Assembly (NCBI RefSeq): GCF_013391475.1
Contig: NZ_JACBAZ010000001.1
Coordinates: 454,377-518,376, forward strand
Length of the DNA stretch: 64,000 nt
From: Oceaniferula marina
GTDB taxonomy: Bacteria > Verrucomicrobiota > Verrucomicrobiia > Verrucomicrobiales > Akkermansiaceae
Direction of reading: 5' to 3'
Below are positions 35,245 to 44,530 of this stretch, in pieces. The translations under genes were made by a program, and so were the position numbers. Position 1 is the stretch's first letter, and the number at the start of each line of letters is the position of its first letter. Under the pieces are notes generated by a model. It was not told the origin of the DNA, made no database searches, and saw only the letters and a list, made by a program, of their open reading frames with translations.

Positions 35245-36758
35245 ACAAGATTACTTTACTCTTCACATTCCTCATCGGAACAATGGCCATCTGCCTCTGG
35301 GCACTCTGGCCCTCACAAAAAACAACATCGGATGATAAATCCCTCACGCTTTACTGCGCCGCCGGCCTGCAGAGTCCGGTTGAAGAAATCATCGAAGACT
35401 ATCACAAACTAACAGGCAGAACCGTCAAGGTCATTTACAACGGGTCGGGCGCCCTGTTATCGCAAATCAAGATTGCCCCGGGAGACCTCTATCTACCGGC
35501 AAACAACGAGTATATCCGTCAGGCTGAATCGATGGATCTCACCATGGAATCGATTCCTGCCGCGAGTATGACCGCAGTGCTCGTCGTCGCAAAGGACAAC
35601 CAGAATATTCAGGATTTGGATGATCTAACTCAAGAAGGTATTCGTATCTCCTTTGCCGATTCAACGGCAGCCATTGGTAAACATGTGCGTCAGGTGCTCA
35701 GTGAACATCAACTGCTCGCAGCCATTGAAAAAAACGTCACCGTGACAAAACCAACAGTGAACAACATCATCGAAGATGTAGCTCTGGGCAGCGTCGACGC
35801 AACGATAGCGTGGGATGCGGTTGCAAACCACAACCCGAAAGTCAAAACCATCCCCATCCCCATCTTCCATAACAAACCAAGGGTAGCGGAAATTGCGGTC
35901 CTCCGCTCCAGCAAGGAGGCAAGTGCCGCACTTCACTTCGCACGTTACCTCAGCGCAAAAGATCGAGGCTTAAAAACCTTTGCTCAACACGGGTTCCAAG
36001 TCAGTCCACAAGCAGACCTATGGAAAGACGTGCCGGAGATCCTTCTCTTTTCAGGTTCCATGTTAAGGCCCGCAATCCAAGATGGTTTAAGGGAATTTGA
36101 ACAACGTGAAGGTTGCCGAATTTCGACCGTTTACGAAGGCTGCGGAACCTTGGTCGCCCAAATGAAAGCCGGAGCACAACCCGAGTTCTATTTTTCCTGT
36201 GATGTCACTTTTCTGGACCAAGTCCAAGACCGCTTTGAACCCGGCACGGTGATCTCCCAAAACGAAATCATCCTCCTCGTGCCCAAAGGTAACCCGAAAA
36301 ACATCCGAACCCTCGACGACCTAAACAAAGCAAACCTTAAGGTAGGGGTTGCCCATCCGGTTAAAAGCGCCCTTGGCAAACTAACCCACGACATGCTCAA
36401 GGCCTCCAGCCACCTCAAACCACTTGAAGCATCAGGAAACATCATCATTCTTGCGAGCAAGGGCGATGAACTTGTTACCCAGATGCAGGCCGGAGCCCTC
36501 GATGCCGCATTGCTCTATCGAAGCAATGCCAAAGCCAGCGAAGCCATCACCAAACATTGCTCCATCATTTCCTTGAATCGAACTGACGCCATTGCAACCC
36601 AACCTTTTGCGATTGCCGTCAATGCCCAACACCCGCAAATGATGCGCAGGCTTGGTGCATACCTCTCCAACAAACAGGCCGAGCAACGGTTCAAACATTT
36701 CGGTTTCACCTGGAAAAAAGAGACTCACAATCGGAGTAACACACCAGCAAATCCATAA
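35241..36758 (+). CDS. Tandem-fused ModA-like substrate-binding protein
   Basis: The 505-residue protein has an N-terminal hydrophobic anchor or signal (LLFTFLIGTMAICLWALW), then two homologous type-2 binding domains. Domain 1 (about 34-265) contains LTLYCAAGLQSPVEEI and YNGSGALLSQI. Domain 2 (about 270-490) contains ILLFSGSMLRPAI and YEGCGTLVAQM. Both resemble ModA (SBP_bac_11), which binds molybdate or tungstate through Ser/Thr and backbone groups in these loops. Two lobes in one chain is unusual, as ModA normally has one. Whether both bind the same ligand is unclear. Cys replaces Ser in YEGCG. ModB- and ModC-like genes follow. Confidence 0.86.
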   Translation: MNKITLLFTFLIGTMAICLWALWPSQKTTSDDKSLTLYCAAGLQSPVEEIIEDYHKLTGRTVKVIYNGSGALLSQIKIAPGDLYLPANNEYIRQAESMDLTMESIPAASMTAVLVVAKDNQNIQDLDDLTQEGIRISFADSTAAIGKHVRQVLSEHQLLAAIEKNVTVTKPTVNNIIEDVALGSVDATIAWDAVANHNPKVKTIPIPIFHNKPRVAEIAVLRSSKEASAALHFARYLSAKDRGLKTFAQHGFQVSPQADLWKDVPEILLFSGSMLRPAIQDGLREFEQREGCRISTVYEGCGTLVAQMKAGAQPEFYFSCDVTFLDQVQDRFEPGTVISQNEIILLVPKGNPKNIRTLDDLNKANLKVGVAHPVKSALGKLTHDMLKASSHLKPLEASGNIIILASKGDELVTQMQAGALDAALLYRSNAKASEAITKHCSIISLNRTDAIATQPFAIAVNAQHPQMMRRLGAYLSNKQAEQRFKHFGFTWKKETHNRSNTPANP

Positions 36759-36839
36759 GATCCTCCTCAAGCGTCTACAAATCCCTTGTTAAATTCCTGT
36801 TCACGTCCAAAAGATTACCGCTAGAATCACGAAGCACAC

Positions 36840-37682
36840 ATGAGCGATTCACAGACCACCCCTCCGCATAAAAAAAACCGGAGAGTCAAATCCGACATCC
36901 CGTTTTTTCTCGGATTGTTCGGTTTTGCCGGGGTATACCTTGTGCTCATCCTGAGTTTGCTTGTCGCCAATGCGAGTTTCATCGATGCGGAAGCCATCCG
37001 CGAGGCCTTTACCAGTGAAGCCACACTCGGCTCATTGAAGCTCACCTTTCTTACCTGCACCATTTCCGCCATCCTCTCGCTCTTTGCAGCCATCCCAATC
37101 GCATACAGTCTTTCGCGCTTCACCTTCAAAGGCAAAACCTTCGTCGACACCCTGTTCGACATCCCCATCGTCCTCCCCCCACTCGTTGTTGGACTCAGCC
37201 TGTTGATTTTATTCAACAGGCTACCCGACCCCGACAACTCTCTCGAAAAATGGCTCAACCAACACGGCATTGCCATCACCTTTCACGTCCCTGCCATCAT
37301 TCTGGCCCAATTCACCGTTGCCGCCGCTTTCGCCGTGCGTAGCATGAAAAATACCTTCGATCAGATTTCGTCACGCACCGAAGACATTGCGCTCACGCTC
37401 GGTTGCAACCGATCCCAAGCCTTCTGGAAAGTCACCCTGCCTCAGGCCCATAAAGGGATCATTGCGGCCGGACTGCTAGCCTGGGCCCGTGCCCTTGGAG
37501 AATTTGGCCCCATCCTGGTATTTGCCGGAGCCACTCGCGGAAGAACCGAGGTCCTCGCCACTTCTGTGTTTTTAGAAATCAATATCGGCAACCTCGCGGG
37601 AGCTGCATCCATTTCCCTGGTCCTGATCACGCTGGCCATCCTTACCATTCTCACTGTCAGGCTCGCTGGAGACCGCCGCTAA
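36840..37682 (+). CDS. ModB-like ABC transporter permease
   Basis: The 280-residue protein has about six helices: FFLGLFGFAGVYLVLIL near the N-terminus, and IVLPPLVVGLSLLILF. The cytoplasmic EAA loop reads EDIALTLGCNRSQAFWKVTLPQ and is followed by GLLAWARALGEFGPILVFAG, which is typical of molybdate/tungstate/sulfate permeases. It should form the channel for the substrate delivered by the fused binding protein, driven by the ATPase 33 bp downstream. Compared with ModB it has an extra hydrophilic N-terminal stretch of about 22 residues. Confidence 0.9.
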   Translation: MSDSQTTPPHKKNRRVKSDIPFFLGLFGFAGVYLVLILSLLVANASFIDAEAIREAFTSEATLGSLKLTFLTCTISAILSLFAAIPIAYSLSRFTFKGKTFVDTLFDIPIVLPPLVVGLSLLILFNRLPDPDNSLEKWLNQHGIAITFHVPAIILAQFTVAAAFAVRSMKNTFDQISSRTEDIALTLGCNRSQAFWKVTLPQAHKGIIAAGLLAWARALGEFGPILVFAGATRGRTEVLATSVFLEINIGNLAGAASISLVLITLAILTILTVRLAGDRR

Positions 37683-37715
37683 AGCTCCCTTCGCCCAAGA
37701 CCAATCCATCCAAAC

Positions 37716-38366
37716 ATGCTCAAGGTCCACCAACTCGCAGTCCACGCCGGAAGTTTCGCTCTGGAAAACATTTCCTTTGAAGTCCCGACGGGTGCTTGTT
37801 TTTCACTGATGGGCCCCAGCGGCAGCGGGAAAACAACCCTAATGGAGGCCCTCTGCGGCTTACGCCACGTGGACTCCGGCACCATCCATCTTTCGGATAG
37901 AACGATTACCGATATGCGCCCCGGCGACCGCAACATCGCACTTGTCCCGCAGGACAACGCCCTCTTCCCGCATCTTACGATCCGACAGCATCTCAGTTTC
38001 GGGCCTCAAATCCGACGTTGGAGCAAAACGGACACCCGGAACCGCTGCAACGAACTCGCCGAGCAACTAGGACTCACGCAGTTACTCGACCGCTACCCGG
38101 CCAAACTTTCAGGAGGGGAAGCCAAACGGGTCGCCCTCGGGAGAGCTCTAGCCTCACGCCCCGACCTCCTATGTCTGGACGAAGCGCTTACCGGTCTGGA
38201 TGATGGAACCCACAACGAAGTGCTCAGCGCCTTGCAACAAACGATCTCTGACCACTCGGTGACCACCTTGCACATCACACATAATCGTAAAGAGGCTCAG
38301 GCACTCGCCTGCTCCATCATCGAAATGGATCAACTGAGATCACAGCCATCTCAGATCATCACCTGA
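37716..38366 (+). CDS. ModC-like ABC transporter ATP-binding protein
   Basis: The 216-residue ATPase has Walker A GPSGSGKTTLM, Q-loop VPQDNALFPHLTIRQHL, signature LSGGEAKRVALGRALA, Walker B LLCLDEALTGLD and the switch His in TLHITHNRKEA. The motifs are those of molybdate/tungstate/sulfate-type importers. E. coli ModC has an extra C-terminal TOBE (molybdate-sensing) domain of about 130 residues. It is missing here, so trans-inhibition by the ligand through TOBE is not expected. This is the last gene of the cluster. A 504-bp gap follows. Confidence 0.9.
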   Translation: MLKVHQLAVHAGSFALENISFEVPTGACFSLMGPSGSGKTTLMEALCGLRHVDSGTIHLSDRTITDMRPGDRNIALVPQDNALFPHLTIRQHLSFGPQIRRWSKTDTRNRCNELAEQLGLTQLLDRYPAKLSGGEAKRVALGRALASRPDLLCLDEALTGLDDGTHNEVLSALQQTISDHSVTTLHITHNRKEAQALACSIIEMDQLRSQPSQIIT

Positions 38367-38870
38367 TGAAACGTCATCACTCGGCGATGAATGCTGCCCC
38401 GCTGCCTGTCTGAAACTTCGGAGGCGTCCAGAGAGGATTCCGTAATTAAAGAAGACCAAAATGACTGCAGCCTCCCGAACGGGATAAAAACCTCACAAAT
38501 TTTTTCTAGCCATCCCCCATCCCACTAGGGCTCTGGAGCCTGAAGTCAAAATACGCTTAGCCCGAGGCAAGCTTTGGCTTGGCAAGTCACGTCTGGCTAC
38601 CTAGTGTGCTAGTCAATGTGAAGAAATCCTTGTGAGGATAACAAGCCTCAATAGAAAATCAGCCTCTAAACTTAAGTCTTAACCCCACATACTCTCCATA
38701 GAATTTGACCAGACAAGCACAAAATAGCCAAAATCGCAAAATATGCGCAGTCTCGGACGCTACTCGCAGAGCAAGTTATCAACAATCAGACTAGCTTGGC
38801 CACGCACTTCGAAAGAAAGCTCTTCACACTCTGATCCAACTCTCAAAATCAAACACCCCAATCTTCTATT
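38367..38870. other. 504-bp intergenic region before the propionate operon
   Basis: No gene or cobalamin riboswitch core is visible. A small perfect hairpin TGATGA-AACG-TCATCA (38364-38379) covers the stop of the preceding gene. A short GGCTC/GAGCC repeat lies near 38532. The operon promoter should be here, but no convincing -35/-10 pair stands out. Confidence 0.45.
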
Positions 38871-39272
38871 ATGATCACGAAAATCGACCACTTAGGAATC
38901 GCCGTCAAATCTCTGGATGATGCCATCCCATACTACGAAAACGTCCTCGGCCTCGAATGTGAAGGTCGGGAAGAAGTAGAATCGCAAAACGTGAAAACGG
39001 CCTTCTTTGCTGTCGGCGAGGTTCACGTTGAACTACTCGAGCCCACCTCTCCTGAAAGCCCGATTGCAAAATTCATCGAGAAGAACGGTGAAGGCATCCA
39101 CCACGTTGCCTTTGGAACCGATGACGTCATCAGCCAACTGGCACAAGCCAAGGACAACGGTGTCCGGGTTCTCCACGAAACACCGATCGATGGTGCTGGC
39201 AACAAACTGATTGCCTTCCTCCATCCCAAATCCACCGGCGGTGTTCTCACCGAGTTCTGTCAGCCCAAGTAA
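38871..39272 (+). CDS. mce: Methylmalonyl-CoA epimerase
   Basis: The 133-residue protein is a vicinal oxygen chelate enzyme: KIDHLGIAVKSLDDAIPYY, HVELLEPTSPESPIAKF, GEGIHHVAFGTDD and GGVLTEFCQPK. The two His and the Glu that hold the metal are in place (His of DHLG, His of IHHVAF, Glu of LTEF). It interconverts (R)- and (S)-methylmalonyl-CoA, linking the mutase to the decarboxylase encoded just downstream. It opens a long same-strand set for succinate-to-propionate conversion, with 44 bp before the next gene. Confidence 0.95.
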   Translation: MITKIDHLGIAVKSLDDAIPYYENVLGLECEGREEVESQNVKTAFFAVGEVHVELLEPTSPESPIAKFIEKNGEGIHHVAFGTDDVISQLAQAKDNGVRVLHETPIDGAGNKLIAFLHPKSTGGVLTEFCQPK

Positions 39273-39316
39273 ACCCCATTCGGTAATCACACTCTAATTC
39301 ACAACAATCTATCATT

Positions 39317-40870
39317 ATGGCCATCGAAAAAGAACTCATGGATAAACTCCAAGCCCGGAGGGACGAAGCCCTCCTCGGTGGAGGACAGGAACGCATCGAC
39401 AAACGTCATGCTAAAGGGCAAATGACTGCCCGCGAACGTCTCACCTCCTTTTTTGACGGAGGTGACTTTATTGAGTTCGGTATGCACGCCCACCACTCTT
39501 GCACCAACTTTGGTCTGGAGAAACGCAAGATGCCCGGTGACGGCGTCGTTTGTGCCACTGGAACAGTCGATGGCCGCCCAACAGCCGCATTTGCCCAGGA
39601 CTTCACCGTCGGTGGCGGTGCCGTAGGACGTATCCATGCCAAGAAAATCTGTGACTTGCTCGACTACGCTGTGAAAGCAGGGATGCCGGTCATCGGAATC
39701 AACGACTCGGGCGGAGCCCGGATTCAGGAAGGCATCGAAGCTCTCGCCGGATACGGTCAAGTCTTCTTCCGCAATGTGCTACTCTCCGGAGTGGTGCCCC
39801 AGATTTCTGTCATTTCCGGTCCATGCGCCGGTGGTGCAGCCTACTCACCGGCCCTGACCGACTTCCTGATCATGACCCGCAAGAATGCGAACATGTTCAT
39901 CTGCGGCCCCGACGTCATTAAAGCAGCCACCGGTCAGACGGCATCCCTTGACCAGTTCGCCAGCGCCGATGCACACGCCCAGGTCAGCGGAAACATCCAC
40001 TTGATTGCTGAAGACGACCAGCATGCAATCGATCTCAGTAAGCGCCTGCTCTCCTACCTGCCATCCAATAATGCAGCCGAGCCTCCTCATCAACTGAACG
40101 ATGAGATTGCCATTACCGAAGACCCTGAGATCAACGACCTCATTCCAGCGGATTCCAAAACACCACTGGACATGCAGAAGGTGATCGCCCGCATCGTCGA
40201 CCCGGGAAGCTGGTTTGAAATCATGCCTGACTTTGCACCAAACATGCTGGTTGGATTTGCTCGTATTGAAGGCCTTATCATTGGCGTCATTGCGAACCAA
40301 CCCATGGTGAAGGCTGGTTGCATCGACATCGATTCTTCCGACAAAGCTGCCCGTTTCATCCGGGTGTGCAACATTTACTCCATTCCGATCCTCTCGCTTG
40401 TTGACGTCCCCGGCTTCATGCCAGGCCTAGCACAGGAACGAGGCGGCATCATCCGTCACGGAGCAAAGATGCTCTTTGCCTGGGCATCAGGAACCGTACC
40501 AAAGATCACCTTGATCTGCCGCAAAGCATACGGTGGAGCCTATCTTGCCATGTGTCCAAGTGATCTCGGTGCCGACTTTGTTTTTGCATGGCCAACAGCC
40601 GAAATCGCCGTGATGGGTGCCCAAGGCGCCATGAAGGTTCTCTATCGGAAAGAACTCGCCGAAGCCGAAGATCCAGAAAAACTGGAATCCGAACTTCGCG
40701 CATCCTATTCCGAGAAATTCGCCTCCCCCTATCAAGCCGCAAGTAATGGTATGATCACCGATGTGATCGATCCGGCGCAGTCCAGATCAACACTTGCCCT
40801 TGCATTCCGTCAGATGATGGATAAACGTGAGAGCCGACCACCGAAAAAACACGGTAACATCCCACTCTAA
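39317..40870 (+). CDS. mmdA: Methylmalonyl-CoA decarboxylase alpha subunit (carboxyltransferase)
   Basis: The 517-residue protein is a biotin-dependent carboxyltransferase with two crotonase-like halves: GQMTARERLTSFFDGGDF, PVIGINDSGGARIQEG, GPCAGGAAYSPALTDF, and in the second half LVDVPGFMPGLAQERGGII and GGAYLAMCPSDLGADF. It removes CO2 from methylmalonyl-CoA and passes it to biotin on the carrier protein. A propionyl-CoA carboxylase beta subunit has the same fold. The adjacent OadG-, BCCP- and OadB-like genes and the absence of a biotin carboxylase favour the Na+-pumping decarboxylase. Confidence 0.93.
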   Translation: MAIEKELMDKLQARRDEALLGGGQERIDKRHAKGQMTARERLTSFFDGGDFIEFGMHAHHSCTNFGLEKRKMPGDGVVCATGTVDGRPTAAFAQDFTVGGGAVGRIHAKKICDLLDYAVKAGMPVIGINDSGGARIQEGIEALAGYGQVFFRNVLLSGVVPQISVISGPCAGGAAYSPALTDFLIMTRKNANMFICGPDVIKAATGQTASLDQFASADAHAQVSGNIHLIAEDDQHAIDLSKRLLSYLPSNNAAEPPHQLNDEIAITEDPEINDLIPADSKTPLDMQKVIARIVDPGSWFEIMPDFAPNMLVGFARIEGLIIGVIANQPMVKAGCIDIDSSDKAARFIRVCNIYSIPILSLVDVPGFMPGLAQERGGIIRHGAKMLFAWASGTVPKITLICRKAYGGAYLAMCPSDLGADFVFAWPTAEIAVMGAQGAMKVLYRKELAEAEDPEKLESELRASYSEKFASPYQAASNGMITDVIDPAQSRSTLALAFRQMMDKRESRPPKKHGNIPL

Positions 40871-40905
40871 TCATAATCTAATCATCTATTAACACTCCAT
40901 ACCTG

Positions 40906-41277
40906 ATGACTGTCATTCCCAATCTCCTCGCGAACGCTGCCGGTGAAAGTAAATCCCTGGCAGATGCAGCCCCCCACCTTCTCGGATTCTTTGTCGTTCT
41001 TGGAACCTTGGCAGCACTGCTCGGCCTGTGCACGCTGGTAAGTAAAATCCTGCAACGCTATCAACCCGAGCCCGCCGCCCCCAAGCCGGTGAGAAAGCCC
41101 GCAGCAGCAGCCAGCCCGGCGAGTGACAGCATTTCACCAGAAGTGGTGACCGTAATCGCGGCGGCCGTAGCCGCCGTGGCAGGAGACAAACAACGCATCA
41201 TTTCGATCAAACCGCAAAAATCATCCTGGAGTCAAGCCGGACGTCACCAACACCATACGTCCCACAATATCCGATAA
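40906..41277 (+). CDS. Sodium-pump decarboxylase gamma/delta subunit (OadG/MmdD family)
   Basis: The 123-residue protein has one N-terminal transmembrane helix (FFVVLGTLAALLGLCTLV). A Pro/Ala linker (PEPAAPKPVRKPAAAA) follows, then a conserved C-terminus: ISPEVVTVIAAAVAAVAG and SIKPQKSSWSQAGRHQHHTSH. The family anchors and assembles the Na+-translocating decarboxylase. The C-terminal end contacts the carboxyltransferase. It sits between the alpha subunit and the biotin carrier, as expected for mmd-type operons. Confidence 0.85.
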   Translation: MTVIPNLLANAAGESKSLADAAPHLLGFFVVLGTLAALLGLCTLVSKILQRYQPEPAAPKPVRKPAAAASPASDSISPEVVTVIAAAVAAVAGDKQRIISIKPQKSSWSQAGRHQHHTSHNIR

Positions 41278-41326
41278 ATCCATCCGACATCTGAAGAATC
41301 CAATCAATCATCCTATTTAAACCATC

Positions 41327-41701
41327 ATGAAACAACTCCGCATTACCGTAGAAGGAAAAACCTATGACGTCACTGTTGAAGTCACCGATGACGATGCCCC
41401 AGCCCAAGCAGCAGCCGCGGCCGCACCAGCCGCTGCCGCGCCAGCCGCGGCCGCACCAGTGACCGCACCACCCGTTGCCAAAGCAGCGGAAGGAGACGTC
41501 GTCAGCCCTCTGGCTGGAGTCGTACAAGCCATCGAAGTTGCAGCCGGAGCCTCCGTCAATGAAGGCGACCTCGTCATCACCCTCGAAGCCATGAAGATGT
41601 ATACATCCATCAACGCTCCGGGTGCAGGCACCGTGACCGCTATTCACGTCAACGTCGGTGACGCTGTCGATGAAGGGCAACCTCTGTATACCCTCGGATA
41701 A
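41327..41701 (+). CDS. Biotin carboxyl carrier protein of methylmalonyl-CoA decarboxylase
   Basis: The 124-residue protein has a short N-terminal strand region (RITVEGKTYDVTVEVTDDD). A flexible Ala/Pro linker of repeated PAAAA units follows, then a biotinyl domain with ITLEAMKMYTSINAP. Lys90 in EAMKM is the biotinylated residue. It carries CO2 from the alpha to the beta subunit. The linker length gives the swinging arm reach. It matches MmdC-type carriers in place and size. Confidence 0.93.
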   Translation: MKQLRITVEGKTYDVTVEVTDDDAPAQAAAAAAPAAAAPAAAAPVTAPPVAKAAEGDVVSPLAGVVQAIEVAAGASVNEGDLVITLEAMKMYTSINAPGAGTVTAIHVNVGDAVDEGQPLYTLG

Positions 41702-41793
41702 TCCGACTCCTGACCTCAAACCTCCTTTTTGACCCTGGCAGTCTGGCCAGGGTCACCCCGTTGATACTCATCCGAAACTAACACTCTTTTCTC

Positions 41794-42939
41794 ATGGAAG
41801 CACTTAATGAACTCTGGCAAGCAACCGGTTTTATCAATTTGGAATGGCAAATGATTGTGATGTGGGTCGTCGTGACGGCGCTCCTCTATCTTGCCATCGT
41901 TAAAAAATTTGAACCTCTTCTTTTGGTGCCCATCGCCATGGGAGCCCTCATCGGAAACCTCCCGCTCGACCTCTACGATGCCACAGGACATCTCAAAGAT
42001 GGAACCCTCTTCTACTACTTCAACCAAGGGGTCAAACTGGAGATTTTCCCTCCTCTCATCTTTATGGGAGTGGGAGCACTTACTGATTTTGGTCCGCTGA
42101 TTGCCAACCCCCGCACCCTTCTGTTGGGTGCTGCCGCCCAATTCGGCATTTTCTTCACTTTCTTCTGCGCCCCGATCTTCGGATTCGAACTCGAACAAGC
42201 AGCCGCTATCGGCATTATCGGAGGAGCTGACGGCCCTACTTCGATTTTCGTAGCAAACAGCCTGGCACCTGAGCTCCTCGGAGCCATCGCTGTAGCCGCT
42301 TACAGTTACATGGCCATGGTTCCGATGATCCAACCGCCAATCATGCGCGCTCTCACCAGCGAAAGCGAACGTAAGATCAAAATGAAAACACTGCGCCAGG
42401 TCAGCCAGCTCGAAAAAATGATCTTTGCCATTGTTGTCATGGTCTTCTGCCTGCTCGTGCTTCCTTCGTCTGCTCCGCTCATCGCCATGTTCTTCCTCGG
42501 CAACGTCCTTCGCGAAAGCAAGGTGACTGAACGTCTGGTCAAAGCTGCCCAAAACGAAATCATCAATATCATCACCATCTTCCTCGGTCTCTGTGTCGGT
42601 CTGAAAATGGGAGGTATCACCAGTGATGGAACCCACATGTTCCTGAACGGACAAACCTTGAGCATTCTCGCCCTCGGTATTGTCGCCTTCTGTATCGCCA
42701 CAGCTTCCGGAGTCCTCATGGCCAAGCTGATGAACGTCTTCAGTAAGAACAAAATCAACCCTCTCATCGGATCCGCCGGAGTTTCCGCAGTGCCCATGGC
42801 CGCCAGGGTATCCCAGGATGAAGGACAAAAAGCCGACCCGTCAAACTTCCTTCTCATGCATGCAATGGGACCTAACGTAGCCGGGGTCATCGGTAGCGCC
42901 CTCGCCGCTGGTTATTTCCTTGCCATGTTCGGAAACTAA
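41794..42939 (+). CDS. mmdB: Na+-translocating decarboxylase beta subunit (OadB/MmdB family)
   Basis: The 381-residue protein is very hydrophobic, with about nine to eleven helices. It has family signatures: [20 protein letters not shown] (Asp used in Na+ coupling), [19 protein letters not shown], and [19 protein letters not shown] in the second half. It decarboxylates carboxybiotin on the carrier and pumps Na+ out, storing energy from methylmalonyl-CoA decarboxylation. It completes the four-subunit complex with the three upstream genes. Confidence 0.95.
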   Translation: MEALNELWQATGFINLEWQMIVMWVVVTALLYLAIVKKFEPLLLVPIAMGALIGNLPLDLYDATGHLKDGTLFYYFNQGVKLEIFPPLIFMGVGALTDFGPLIANPRTLLLGAAAQFGIFFTFFCAPIFGFELEQAAAIGIIGGADGPTSIFVANSLAPELLGAIAVAAYSYMAMVPMIQPPIMRALTSESERKIKMKTLRQVSQLEKMIFAIVVMVFCLLVLPSSAPLIAMFFLGNVLRESKVTERLVKAAQNEIINIITIFLGLCVGLKMGGITSDGTHMFLNGQTLSILALGIVAFCIATASGVLMAKLMNVFSKNKINPLIGSAGVSAVPMAARVSQDEGQKADPSNFLLMHAMGPNVAGVIGSALAAGYFLAMFGN

Positions 42940-43019
42940 CAAAGAACCACCTTTTTTTTAACTTGGCTCGGAGTCTCGAAAAAATTTCGACCCGAGCCTC
43001 TTTTTCACCACCATAAACC

Positions 43020-44507
43020 ATGAGCCATCCATTCCCAACTCTCACTGCCGAAGAAGCAGCCGAACTCATCCCCCACGACGCCAACATCGGCTTCAGCGGA
43101 TTCACCCCAGCCGGTGCAGCCAAAGCCGTTCCAACAGCTCTAGCCCAAAAGGCGGTTCGTGAACATGAGGCCGGACGCGACTTCAAAGTCGGAGTCCTCA
43201 CCGGAGCATCCACCGGAGCCTCACTCGATGGAGAACTTGCCAAGGCCGACGCCGTCAAGTTCCGTACCCCCTACCAGTCCAACCCGGACATGCGTAAAAG
43301 CATCAATGAAGGGCGGACCCGCTTCTTCGATATGCACCTCTCCCAGGTACAACAACAAGTCCGCTACGGATTTCTTGGCAATATCGACTATGCCGTGGTA
43401 GAAGCTGCTGATGTAGCCGCCGATGGCAAGGTGCTTCTCACTTCCAGCGTAGGAGCTACCCCCACCTACCTGAACAAGGCAGATAAAGTCATCATCGAGC
43501 TTAATAGCTACCACCCGAAACAACTGCTCGGGTTCCACGATATTTACGAACTTCGTGACCCACCTAACCGCCGCCCGATCCCCATCAGCAATGCTGAAGA
43601 CCGCATTGGTAGCCAGCGAGTCTGGGTGGACCCCAAGAAAATCGTTGGAGTGGTTGAAACCAACCGCCCGGATGAAATCGGAGGATTCACCCCTACTTCT
43701 GCAATCACCCAGAAGATCGGTGAGAATGTCGCCGAATTCCTCGCAGCTGAAATGGCCGCAGGTCGGGTGCCCTCAACCTTCCTCCCGATCCAGTCAGGTG
43801 TCGGCAACGTCGCCAATGCCGTACTAGGAGCCATGGGAGCGCACCCGGACATCCCCGTCTTCCAGCTCTACACCGAAGTCATTCAGGATTCTGTCATCGC
43901 CGGCATGAAAGAAGGCAATATCGGCTTTGCCTCCGGAGCGTCCCTAACAGTCTCGCCGGATGTCCTCCAGGACATCTATGCCAATCTGGAAAACTATCAG
44001 GGCAAGCTGCTTCTCCGCCCACAGGAAATTTCCAATAACCCTGAGATTGTGCGTCGACTCGGTATTATTTCGATCAATACCGCGCTCGAAACCGATATCT
44101 TCGGCAACGTCAACAGCACCCACGTGCTCGGCCAGAAGATGATGAACGGCATCGGTGGTTCCGGAGACTTCACCCGCAACGCCTATATTTCCATCTTCAC
44201 TTGCCCATCCACAGCCAAAGGAGGGGCGATTTCAGCCATTGCTCCGCTCTGCTCCCACATGGACCACAGCGAACACTCAGTCCAGGTTCTGATCACCGAA
44301 CAAGGGGTCGCCGACCTCCGCGGCAAAAACCCGGAAGAGCGAGCCATGAGCATCATCAACAACTGCGCAGCTCCTGAATACAAGGACCTACTGCTCAATT
44401 ACTACAACACAGCCAAATCCGGACACACCCGCCAGTCGCTCGATTCCGCATTTGCCTTCCACAAGGCATTCATGGAAACCGGCAACATGCAGGACGCCAA
44501 AATCTAA
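43020..44507 (+). CDS. Succinate/propionate CoA transferase (acetyl-CoA hydrolase/transferase family)
   Basis: The 495-residue protein has class I CoA-transferase features: GFSGFTPAGAAKAVPTALA, GASTGASLDG, and IQSGVGNVANAVLGAMG. The conserved catalytic Glu is in QLYTEVIQDSV. FASGASLTVS and LITEQGVADLRGKNPEERA follow. It resembles succinyl-CoA:acetate or :propionate transferases. In this operon it should move CoA from propionyl-CoA to succinate, releasing propionate and renewing succinyl-CoA for the mutase. It may accept acetate as well. The gene sits 23 bp before the mutase small subunit. Confidence 0.9.
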   Translation: MSHPFPTLTAEEAAELIPHDANIGFSGFTPAGAAKAVPTALAQKAVREHEAGRDFKVGVLTGASTGASLDGELAKADAVKFRTPYQSNPDMRKSINEGRTRFFDMHLSQVQQQVRYGFLGNIDYAVVEAADVAADGKVLLTSSVGATPTYLNKADKVIIELNSYHPKQLLGFHDIYELRDPPNRRPIPISNAEDRIGSQRVWVDPKKIVGVVETNRPDEIGGFTPTSAITQKIGENVAEFLAAEMAAGRVPSTFLPIQSGVGNVANAVLGAMGAHPDIPVFQLYTEVIQDSVIAGMKEGNIGFASGASLTVSPDVLQDIYANLENYQGKLLLRPQEISNNPEIVRRLGIISINTALETDIFGNVNSTHVLGQKMMNGIGGSGDFTRNAYISIFTCPSTAKGGAISAIAPLCSHMDHSEHSVQVLITEQGVADLRGKNPEERAMSIINNCAAPEYKDLLLNYYNTAKSGHTRQSLDSAFAFHKAFMETGNMQDAKI

Positions 44508-44530
44508 ATCACTTCCAACCACACTCCACC

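Noticed and set aside
38367-38870. Cobalamin riboswitch before the B12-dependent operon
   Set aside because: I looked for the GCCACTG core and the usual flanking conserved bases and did not find them.
41716-42828. Long antisense open frame opposite the decarboxylase beta subunit
   Set aside because: It lies fully opposite a clear gene. The His/Glu/Asp-rich translation is the mirror of codon use on the plus strand.
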